A stretch of 6,545 bases of DNA from Sedimentisphaerales bacterium (GTDB taxonomy: Bacteria; Planctomycetota; Phycisphaerae; Sedimentisphaerales; SG8-4): positions 1 through 6,545 of the forward strand of contig JAFGCA010000114.1 of NCBI GenBank assembly GCA_016932895.1, read 5' to 3'. The position numbers and the translations under genes are program-made. The number at the start of each line of letters is the position of its first letter. Within the stretch, counting starts at the first letter, position 1. Under the pieces are notes generated by a model that was not told the origin of the DNA, searched no databases, and saw only the letters and a list, made by a program, of their open reading frames with translations. Of the stretch, positions 1 to 6,058 are shown one piece after another.

Positions 1-1146
1 GGGGGGCAGGGGCGAACGACGGCGCAATTGCAGACACGTGAGACGTTTCGTGGCTGGGGCACCCAGATGCAATGGACCCTGGCGGCGGGTGAAGATACGC
101 CGCGTCTGGTTTGGGAAGGTCGTCCGGGCGAGCTGATCCAGGACGATCCTCAGCCCTATGGTATCGGCACCGGTGATCCCAATGACCCGTATCAAATCTG
201 GACCGCAGCCGACCTGACCGCCATAGGGTGGTACCACAGTGATTGGGACAGGTGCTTTGTCTTGATGGCCGATATCGATGTCAACGCTGTCGATGTCAAT
301 GAAATCCAACCCATCGGATTACGAGGGTACCCCTTCACGGGATGCTTTGATGGTCAAGGGCATACGATTTGGAACTTCAGGTGCAAATTGGAACAGACCC
401 ATTATGTCGGCCTGTTCGGCGTTGTCGGTACCGATCCATCGATCCCCGGTGGTCCGATCGGGGAGATACGAAACCTGCAAATGATGGGCCTGGAAGTTGT
501 CGGAAAGCGATACGTCGGCGGCATGGTCGGATACAACGACGGACAAATCGTCGGTTGCGGTGTGCAAGGCGACGTGTACGGCAGTAGTGACTACATAGGA
601 GGTCTGATCGGTTATAACAACAAGGGAGACGTCACCTCCTGCTTGGCCGATTGCGATGTCTCCGGGGACGACTACATTGGAGGATTGGTGGGGCGCAACC
701 GGGATGGCACTATTCTCACGAGTGCCGCGTGGGGCGACGTCCGCGGCAATGAGGATGCCGGTGGCCTGGTCGGCGAGAACACGGGTAGTATTATCCAGTG
801 TTACGCCACCGGCGACGTGAGTTACGGTGAAGGTGTCGGCGGCCTGGTCAGCTTCAATGGCGGGACTATCGCGGGATGCTATGCGGCCGGTCATGTCACA
901 GGCGACGAAGAGGAGATCGGAGGACTGGTGGGGGATTTTCGGCCGGACAACGTCATTCACTCCTTCTGGGACGTCGAGACCTCCGGCTGCACCGTGAGCG
1001 CCGGCGGCACCGGCTTGACCACGGAAGCCATGCAGAGCGCACAAACCTATCTCGATGCAGGCTGGGATTTTGCGGATACGTGGATGATCTGCGAAGGGAC
1101 CGATTATCCGCGCCTCCAATGGGAGCAGCGGGTCTGCCCTCAGTAG
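1..1146 (+). CDS. GLUG-repeat surface/exported protein, C-terminal part (5' end outside window)
   Basis: The reading frame is open from base 1 to TAG at 1144-1146 (381 residues visible). A TTG at 28 could start translation, but codons before it continue a recognisable domain (GGQGRTTAQLQTRETF), so the gene is cut by the window edge. Residues 1 to about 39 form a C-terminal cap ending in TPRLVWEG. A second full module follows. It has an entry segment with DPYQIWTAADLTAIG, LMADIDVNA and FTGCFDGQGHTI (about 59-122), then GLUG motifs such as YVGGMVG, YIGGLIG and YIGGLVG (about 135-311). It ends in a matching cap, GGTGLTTEAMQ to DYPRLQWEQ (about 335-376). The protein therefore carries at least two tandem modules. 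GLUG repeats are known from bacterial extracellular proteins and are expected to form a beta-solenoid; no catalytic motif is visible. Export is inferred from the family, because the N-terminus is missing. The protein ends shortly after the cap, with no anchor helix or sorting motif. The GLUG identification is firm, the role unknown. Confidence 0.88.
   Translation, partial: GGQGRTTAQLQTRETFRGWGTQMQWTLAAGEDTPRLVWEGRPGELIQDDPQPYGIGTGDPNDPYQIWTAADLTAIGWYHSDWDRCFVLMADIDVNAVDVNEIQPIGLRGYPFTGCFDGQGHTIWNFRCKLEQTHYVGLFGVVGTDPSIPGGPIGEIRNLQMMGLEVVGKRYVGGMVGYNDGQIVGCGVQGDVYGSSDYIGGLIGYNNKGDVTSCLADCDVSGDDYIGGLVGRNRDGTILTSAAWGDVRGNEDAGGLVGENTGSIIQCYATGDVSYGEGVGGLVSFNGGTIAGCYAAGHVTGDEEEIGGLVGDFRPDNVIHSFWDVETSGCTVSAGGTGLTTEAMQSAQTYLDAGWDFADTWMICEGTDYPRLQWEQRVCPQ
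511..933 (+). repeat. Six GLUG repeats with 27-residue (81-base) period
   Basis: Within the GLUG protein the Gly-Gly pair of each repeat (GG[LM][VI]G) recurs at residues 173, 200, 227, 254, 280 and 307, counted from base 1. The spacings are 27, 27, 27, 26 and 27 residues. A related, less regular motif (YVGLFG) lies upstream near residue 135. The fifth unit reads GGLVS, with Ser in place of the last Gly. Each unit also has an N/DxG turn and a 'C-x-A-x-GDV' strand (for example QCYATGDV and GCYAAGHV). The repeats are regular in protein but diverged in DNA, so they appear to be old duplications under structural selection rather than a recent tandem array. Confidence 0.8.
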
Positions 1147-1195
1147 CCCCCCCGCGGGATGAGAAGGCGTCCGCTGCGCCTCCTGCCACGCGCGG

Positions 1196-1224
1196 CATCG
1201 TCAAGCCCGGAGGGCTTGGCGATG
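1196..1224. terminator. 13-bp hairpin between convergent genes, possible bidirectional terminator
   Basis: Bases 1196-1208 (CATCGTCAAGCCC) pair with 1212-1224 (GGGCTTGGCGATG) around a GGA loop. That is 13 consecutive pairs including one T-G wobble. The hairpin lies 50 bases after the stop of the + strand GLUG gene and about 63 bases after the stop of the - strand exported protein, where a shared terminator would sit. Neither side has a T-run after the stem, so it is not a canonical intrinsic terminator. It may act as an RNA-stabilising or pausing hairpin, or be a copy of a dispersed palindromic element. Confidence 0.5.
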
Positions 1225-1271
1225 GGGTTATCCAGGCGCAAATCAGCCGTCGCTCAGCTACGCTTGAGGCT

Positions 1272-1287
1272 GCCGCCGGACGGCGGC
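1272..1287 (-). other. Short GC hairpin touching the stop codon of the exported protein gene
   Basis: GCCGCC at 1272-1277 pairs with GGCGGC at 1282-1287 around a four-base loop. It forms in the - strand transcript immediately at the TAG stop (1287-1289). There is no following T-run. It may add to the 3'-end structure formed with the longer hairpin at 1196-1224, but in GC-rich DNA a six-pair stem can occur by chance. Confidence 0.3.
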
Positions 1288-4200
1288 TATCCCCCGCTGC
1301 AGGCAGGCCCGTCGATGGGGTCGTCGAAGCCGTAGAAACGAATGAGCGGCGGTGTGTCCTCCCACTCGGTCGGCCGGCACTCGCGCGCCCCGGTGGTGAA
1401 GTAAATCAAGCGAATGTTCTGACTTCGCAGCTCGCTCAGGATTTGCGGCGAAATGCCGGGCTCCAGCGTCGGCTCGAAAAGGAAGTTCTTCGGACACAGA
1501 TGCGCCCCGCCCCCGATGCTCTGCGAGAAGAACCCCGTCAGGACGATCGGCTCGGTCGTAAGCCCCTCGATACGCGTGCTCTCGAATTGCGCCGACGTCG
1601 GCGGACCGAAACCCCAGAACCGCCAGCGGATGCGGCAGCGCGTGGTGAGCGAGACGCCCGTGTTCGGATCGTCAAGGGAAAATTCCTCCGGGACGTCGCC
1701 GGCGGTCGGCTCCCAGGGCTCGTAAAGAGACGCTGCCTCCGACAAACGGGTCTCCGTGTCACTGATCCAGACCGGCTCGGCGTATTCGACCTCGACGCCG
1801 ATCCGCATGTCGGCCAGCGTGACCACGGGGTGAGGGACGGTCGCCTGGAAGACCGGCTCGGTGATCAGACGGTAGGTGCGTGGATTGCACAGATTCTCGG
1901 CGAGGCGCCAGCTATCGAGCAGATCGTATTGATCGAAATCCCACTGCGGCGGAGTGTACGTATGTTCGGCCTCGGGCAGTAAGGCCAACTCGCCGGCAAG
2001 CTGCTGCACCTGCCCGCCGGCGACGTATTCGAGGGTAACGTCGGCGTACAAACATTCCCGGAGATTCTCCTCGCTGAGCCACATGCTTCGCGGCGTCAAC
2101 GTCCAGCGGGACTTGAGCCGGTGGTTGGCGAAAACATTGCTGCCCCGGCCCTGCAGGGTGCAGAGATGCAGGGGCCGCCCGAGCATGAAGGGTGCGGCGT
2201 ATTCGACGCCGCCCGGCTGGGGAATCTCGCGAATCTGCTTGATCACGAGTCGGCCGTCGGGCGCGACTTTCTTGAACTCGAAATCGAGAACGGGATCGTC
2301 CTTCTGCCTGACCCGGCAATACTCCTTGGCCGCGGTAACCAACATGTCGTACAGCTCGATGTACTCCCGCTCCCACTCCAGCACCGTGTTCTCACGCAGA
2401 GGCACGAGGCTCGACCGCTGCGCCAGATAGGGCCTGGGCCCCATGAACCCGGCGTCAATCCGGACCTCTTCGGGCACCGCATCGGCAGGCGGATTCGTCA
2501 CCGAGACGGCCCCCTTCTGACTGACGACCTCCGCCGTCCAGTCCGGACGGTTGCCCTTGGCCAGGGTCGCCACCCCGTTGGCCAGCTCGATCTCGTCGGG
2601 GAACGAGTGGTGAACCAGCAGGGCCATGCCCACGTCGGCCTCGTTGACGTCGTGCCTGAGCCGCTCCAGGAAGGCGTTGTCGTTGTAGAAGCTGGCGAAC
2701 ACCTTGCGGATCGCCTCAAGAATGCTCGGCTCGAATCGCAGAGAGCCGCTGTAGCTCTCGTACAGACCGGCGCCGGTGAACTGCTCGCTGTCCTCGACGT
2801 TCGTCGAGCTGCGGAAGCGAATGTTCTTCAGGGAGTCAAACCCGAACGACACCAGCGCGTCGATGACGGCGGATTCCAGGTCGGCGCCGAACGCCGTGAC
2901 ATTCGGGTTCTTGAACAGGTTGCGAATCGCCAGCAAATCCGCCGAGAGGGCTTTCATATCCGCCGGCGGATAGGCGGGATAGCTGGACAGACGCAGGGCA
3001 ATCTCGTCGCGCAGGGTCGGCCCGGTCACGGCCACGGGAATTTGCCATCGGGTCGGCTCGGCCAGATCGTCGGTAAGAAACAAGCCACTGAGCGTGACCG
3101 GTTCGGCCGAGCCATTGAACAGCTCGATCCAGTCGGGATTCTCGCCCGGCTCGTCCGGGTCTTCGATCCCGGCCTCATTGGCGGCCAGGAACTCGTTGAT
3201 GACCAGGGCGTTGCCCTCGCTGCCGGCCGAGTTGGAGGTGCCCGGAGAAGGATTCTCCAGGAACTGCCAGACCCCGCCGCCATCGACCGAACGGCCGAGA
3301 GACACATCGTCGCTCTGAGCTCCGAAGCTGACCCCGTCGATCAACGTCAGGCCATCGCTTGCAAACAGGCCAATATCCTCGCCCGACCGGTCCAGCTTGA
3401 AGCCAACGTGATAGGGCCCCTGTTCGGGATCGTCGTCTGCCCAAAAAACGGCGTGCTCGCCCGGGCCCAGCACGATCGGCTCTACCGGCGAAATAGGCTG
3501 ATCGAGAAACGCGTTCCACAAGTCGAATGAAAACGCCATCGCCTCGGGTGAACCGTCCGGAAGCGCGTCGCGCAGGACGCCGAAGTTAGCCGCCTTGCCG
3601 CCGAAGCGTCCGATGTCCGCCGGCTGCAAATCACTCGTGTCGGCCCAGAACGCCCCGCCCTCGCTCATCGGCTCAATCACCAGAGGCGGAGACTTTTTCA
3701 GGGCCAATAACGCGGCCTTCTCCTCGACGCTGAGATCGGCGGCATCGAGCATCAGCACCGTGTAGAACTGCTCGTAGTCTTCCTTCGTCACCGCCAGATA
3801 GATGTCCTGTCCCACGAAGTCCGAGGCGCGGGCGGCGTCCGCCTCGAGCGCCAGATACACGAACGGCACCCCCTGGGAACGCGCCAGGATCGCCACGTGC
3901 GAGTTGGGCGTCGAGGGCATCAACGTCATGATCCCCGCCACGGCGGGGACCTCGGCGGGTACGCCATCGGTCAGCAGAATGTCCTCGGGCAACAGCTCCC
4001 CGGCGTTGTAGGCCGCCTGGATCTCGCCGCCCGGGACAAACTTGACGGTACCGAGAGCCCAGCCCCCCGAATAGCCGGCGTTGCCCTGGGCCCACTGCGC
4101 CGTCGAGCCGATGGGCAGGCCCTGGTCCGCGAACCAGTCGCGATTCTGCTGTGCCAGCGGATACTGCTCGTACGTGGGGAAGTAATAGGCCGTAACGTTG

Positions 4201-4655
4201 GGCTCGGCGACGATCGCGCTCTGCACCTGACGAAACAGCGAAACCACCTCCTCGCGCGCGTAGGGGTCGTTACGCACAAGCTGAATGCCGTATTCCCGGA
4301 TGGGTGGGTCGGCCCAGCCGGGCAGGATCACCGCACCCAGGATCGCCTGCTGATCGGCCGCGTGCAACGTGACGTCGTCGAACTGCTCGATCGTCATGCC
4401 GAGGAAGGGCTCGAGATTCTCCAGCGCGAAATCGAAATGGTATTCATATTCTCGCGAGTCCTGGAAGTACACGAGGTTCGGGTCGTACCCGGGCTTCGTG
4501 ATGATCGTAAACTTGACGTAGGGCGGAGACGTCCAGCTCTGAAACGGATCGTCGGAAAAGCTGATCTCATTTCGCCAAGACGGCTCCGGAAGTTGAGCGA
4601 CAGCCACCGCCGGCAGCGCCAGCACAAACAGGAGAAAGTAGATTCCGCGACACAT
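1287..4655 (-). CDS. Exported PEP/pyruvate-binding (dikinase-like) protein with inserted lamin-tail domain
   Basis: This 1122-residue protein belongs by motif to the PPDK_N ATP-grasp superfamily. I chose ATG at 4653-4655 over an in-frame TTG at 4703. The ATG has GAGG five bases upstream and opens a clear signal peptide (MCRGIYFLLFVLALPAVAVA, cleavage likely after residue 20). A swivel-like segment at about 244-268 (TPNSHVAILARSQGVP) offers His253 as a candidate phosphohistidine. The ATP-grasp domain follows: GGKAANFG (352-359), FRSSTNVEDSEQFTGAG (about 614-630), MALLVHHSFPDEIELANG (about 677-694), then DFEFKK and IKQIREIP (about 791-811). All expected nucleotide-binding blocks are present, so the domain looks intact. 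An LTD interrupts it at about 387-544. Residues about 815-1122 are unrecognised. The order His segment then ATP-grasp resembles glucan water dikinase rather than PpsA. The substrate is unknown, and activity outside the cytoplasm is uncertain because ATP is scarce there. It has its own promoter. Confidence 0.82.
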   Translation of the reverse strand: MCRGIYFLLFVLALPAVAVAQLPEPSWRNEISFSDDPFQSWTSPPYVKFTIITKPGYDPNLVYFQDSREYEYHFDFALENLEPFLGMTIEQFDDVTLHAADQQAILGAVILPGWADPPIREYGIQLVRNDPYAREEVVSLFRQVQSAIVAEPNVTAYYFPTYEQYPLAQQNRDWFADQGLPIGSTAQWAQGNAGYSGGWALGTVKFVPGGEIQAAYNAGELLPEDILLTDGVPAEVPAVAGIMTLMPSTPNSHVAILARSQGVPFVYLALEADAARASDFVGQDIYLAVTKEDYEQFYTVLMLDAADLSVEEKAALLALKKSPPLVIEPMSEGGAFWADTSDLQPADIGRFGGKAANFGVLRDALPDGSPEAMAFSFDLWNAFLDQPISPVEPIVLGPGEHAVFWADDDPEQGPYHVGFKLDRSGEDIGLFASDGLTLIDGVSFGAQSDDVSLGRSVDGGGVWQFLENPSPGTSNSAGSEGNALVINEFLAANEAGIEDPDEPGENPDWIELFNGSAEPVTLSGLFLTDDLAEPTRWQIPVAVTGPTLRDEIALRLSSYPAYPPADMKALSADLLAIRNLFKNPNVTAFGADLESAVIDALVSFGFDSLKNIRFRSSTNVEDSEQFTGAGLYESYSGSLRFEPSILEAIRKVFASFYNDNAFLERLRHDVNEADVGMALLVHHSFPDEIELANGVATLAKGNRPDWTAEVVSQKGAVSVTNPPADAVPEEVRIDAGFMGPRPYLAQRSSLVPLRENTVLEWEREYIELYDMLVTAAKEYCRVRQKDDPVLDFEFKKVAPDGRLVIKQIREIPQPGGVEYAAPFMLGRPLHLCTLQGRGSNVFANHRLKSRWTLTPRSMWLSEENLRECLYADVTLEYVAGGQVQQLAGELALLPEAEHTYTPPQWDFDQYDLLDSWRLAENLCNPRTYRLITEPVFQATVPHPVVTLADMRIGVEVEYAEPVWISDTETRLSEAASLYEPWEPTAGDVPEEFSLDDPNTGVSLTTRCRIRWRFWGFGPPTSAQFESTRIEGLTTEPIVLTGFFSQSIGGGAHLCPKNFLFEPTLEPGISPQILSELRSQNIRLIYFTTGARECRPTEWEDTPPLIRFYGFDDPIDGPACSGG
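3036..3476 (-). other. Lamin-tail domain with halves in reversed order, inserted in the ATP-grasp domain
   Basis: Within the exported protein, residues 394-475 resemble the second half of an LTD: VLGPGEHAVFWADDDPEQG, then FKLDRSGEDIGLF, SLGRSVDGGGVWQFL and PSPGTSN. After a short linker (SAGSEGN), residues 483-540 resemble the first half: LVINEFLAANE, NPDWIELFNGSAEPVTLSG and LFLTDDLAEPTRWQIP. A normal LTD runs in the opposite order, from VINEF through WQIP to the FWAD and PSPGTSN blocks. The flanking text, FSFDLWNAFLDQ before and PTLRDEIALRLSSYP after, reads as one continuous PPDK_N segment. This looks like a one-domain insertion that is circularly permuted or cut out of phase from a tandem LTD array. 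No long direct repeat flanks it. Confidence 0.7.
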
Positions 4656-4656
4656 A

Positions 4657-4665
4657 ACACCCTCG
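4657..4665 (-). promoter_or_regulatory. Ribosome binding site deciding the ATG at 4655
   Basis: On the - strand the sequence before the ATG reads CGAGGGTGTT. GAGG at 4661-4664 lies five bases from the start codon. This favours the ATG at 4655, directly before the signal peptide, over the upstream TTG at 4703. Confidence 0.6.
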
Positions 4666-4724
4666 TTCACATTCCGCACGGTAAAGTGCTCTCCAACCGA
4701 CAATTAGCCCTGCAAAAGACACCG

Positions 4725-4759
4725 CCAGACTATTATAGCAAAACCGGGAAAGAATTCAA
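4725..4759 (-). promoter_or_regulatory. Sigma-70-like promoter for the exported protein gene
   Basis: On the - strand TTGAAT (4754-4759) stands 16 bases before TATAAT (4732-4737). The latter is a perfect -10 box and is preceded by TGC, giving an extended -10 (TGCTATAAT). The -35 box matches TTGACA at four of six positions. Transcription would begin near 4725, giving a leader of about 70 bases before the ATG at 4655. The region is visibly AT-richer than its GC-rich surroundings. The promoter implies that the exported protein is transcribed separately from the maturase gene upstream. Confidence 0.75.
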
Positions 4760-4833
4760 CCCTGTCGGGGGGATTTCGCTCGCTTCACGCGCCTGTCGCA
4801 GGGACCATGATCTCCGCCCTGGCCCAGTCCGTC

Positions 4834-5997
4834 TCACTCGATGCGGAGTCGCACCCTTTTGGCCGGACGCGTCCGTCGGGTCAGTTGTCCTTTCTCCACC
4901 GCCGCCGCGATCTGCATGAATCGCGGCAGCGCATGGTCGAAAAGCTGCTTGTAGCTCTCGCAGAAGTAGCTTCTCTGCTCCGGCCGGCCGGGCCCCGGGC
5001 GGAGGCGGTCCTTCATACACCCGCCCCGGCACAGATCGAGATACTGGCAGACCAGGCACGAGTCGGACAGGCGCTCCTTGTCGCGGGCAAACGCCCTCTT
5101 GGCCCGGCTCGCCGCCAGATCGCCCAACGGCTGCTCCAGAACGTTGCCCAGGCGCCACCGTGGCTCGACGAAGAACTCGCAACAGAAGGCGTCGCCCGAG
5201 TGCTCGACCACCACGAAGCCGGCACAGCGCTTGCTGTACGTGCAGATCGTGTGGTGCCCCAGAACGTAGTAGCTCGTGAGCGAGTCGAACTCACGGACGT
5301 TCATCTTGTCCGGGCCGTGGGCGTACCACAGATCGAAGAGCCGGCACAGGAAATCCCCGTACTGTTTCGGCGTAATCGAAAACCCGGCGACTCTCTGCGT
5401 CGCCGGGTCGGCTTCCACGCAAGGGATGAACTGCACGTAGCTCAGGTCGTTTTCCAGGAGAAACTCAAAGAGGCGGTCGGGATGCTCGACGTTGAGATTG
5501 TTCAGCAAAATCAGCACGTTGAACTCCACGCCCTGCTGCCGGCAATGCCGAATGCCCCGGAACACCTTCTCGAACGTCCCGGCCCCCGAATGGTTCACGC
5601 GATAGACGTCGTGGAACTCCTTCGGGCCGTCGATGCTGATGCCCAACAGGAATTTGTTCTCGCGCAGGAAGCGGCACCACCGCTCGTCGAGCAGGGTGCC
5701 GTTCGTCTGCATCGTGTTGCTGACCTGCTGGCCCGGTGTGCCGTAGCGTTTCTGAAGCTCGACGGCACGCCGAAAGAAATCGACACCCATCAATGTGGGC
5801 TCGCCGCCCTGCCAGGCAAAGCCGGCCACGGGAAGACCCAGTTCCATGTAGTCCCGCACCATCTTCTCCAGGACGGCGTCGCTCATCCGCTGGGCGCCCC
5901 GGCCGAAGCGGGCGTCCCGGCCTTTGTAAAAGCAGTACCGGCAATCGATATTGCAGGCCGAGCCGGAGGGTTTGATCAGGAGTGTAAACGGCTGCAT
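4834..5997 (-). CDS. Radical SAM/SPASM protein, anaerobic sulfatase-maturating enzyme (anSME) type
   Basis: This 387-residue protein matches the length and motif order of anSMEs, cytoplasmic enzymes that oxidise a Cys or Ser of a sulfatase to formylglycine without oxygen. I chose ATG at 5995-5997 (MQPFTLLIKP) because AAGGAG lies four bases upstream; an in-frame TTG at 6012 lacks such support. The radical SAM cluster motif is C15, C19, C22 (CNIDCRYC), followed by WQGGEP (62-67) and QTNGTLLD (97-104). The SPASM part has C252, C258, C272 or C273, C314, C317, C323, C327 and C346. This is the full set expected for two auxiliary 4Fe-4S clusters. At the site corresponding to the CD of Clostridium perfringens anSME (proposed catalytic Asp277) this protein reads CCEF, placing Glu274 there. 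No sulfatase is nearby. A related SPASM peptide maturase is possible. The gene lies 61 bases downstream of the nucleotidyltransferase gene on the same strand. Confidence 0.85.
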   Translation of the reverse strand: MQPFTLLIKPSGSACNIDCRYCFYKGRDARFGRGAQRMSDAVLEKMVRDYMELGLPVAGFAWQGGEPTLMGVDFFRRAVELQKRYGTPGQQVSNTMQTNGTLLDERWCRFLRENKFLLGISIDGPKEFHDVYRVNHSGAGTFEKVFRGIRHCRQQGVEFNVLILLNNLNVEHPDRLFEFLLENDLSYVQFIPCVEADPATQRVAGFSITPKQYGDFLCRLFDLWYAHGPDKMNVREFDSLTSYYVLGHHTICTYSKRCAGFVVVEHSGDAFCCEFFVEPRWRLGNVLEQPLGDLAASRAKRAFARDKERLSDSCLVCQYLDLCRGGCMKDRLRPGPGRPEQRSYFCESYKQLFDHALPRFMQIAAAVEKGQLTRRTRPAKRVRLRIE

Positions 5998-6001
5998 GCG
6001 T

Positions 6002-6007
6002 CTCCTT
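6002..6007 (-). promoter_or_regulatory. Ribosome binding site of the radical SAM gene
   Basis: AAGGAG on the - strand, four bases before the ATG at 5995-5997, is a near-consensus Shine-Dalgarno sequence. It settles the start at MQPFTLL. Confidence 0.75.
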
Positions 6008-6058
6008 GACAACTGGAGTTCGGCAAAAAGCTCACTTGGCCCGCTCGTGCCCCCATCG

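Noticed and set aside
319..1119. - strand open frame (266 codons) opposite the GLUG gene
   Set aside because: The + strand encodes regular GLUG repeats. The antisense product has no recognisable motif and only reflects the repeat codons.
876..1982. + strand open frame running across the GLUG 3' end, the gap and the end of the exported protein gene
   Set aside because: It overlaps two well-supported genes, spans an intergenic hairpin, and its translation is Arg-rich low-complexity sequence without motifs.
2121..3530. Long + strand open frame (469 codons) opposite the exported protein gene
   Set aside because: It is antisense to a protein with a signal peptide and clear domain motifs, shows no recognisable domain and has the Arg/Gly-rich composition of a GC-rich shadow frame.
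4656..4703. Upstream TTG start adding 16 residues to the exported protein
   Set aside because: The extra residues precede the basic and hydrophobic parts of the signal peptide. The internal ATG at 4655 has a well-placed ribosome binding site.
4761..4798. CCTGTCG occurring twice, 31 bases apart, just upstream of the promoter
   Set aside because: A seven-base direct repeat in GC-rich DNA can arise by chance, and neither copy has dyad symmetry. There is not enough to call an operator.
4807..6009. Long + strand open frame (400 codons) opposite the radical SAM gene
   Set aside because: It mirrors the codon structure of the maturase on the other strand. It has no domain motif, and the opposite strand carries all radical SAM and SPASM cysteines.
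6012..6035. T-run (GCTTTTTG on the - strand) in the gap before the radical SAM gene, as a terminator
   Set aside because: I found no inverted repeat directly before the T-run, so an intrinsic terminator is not supported.
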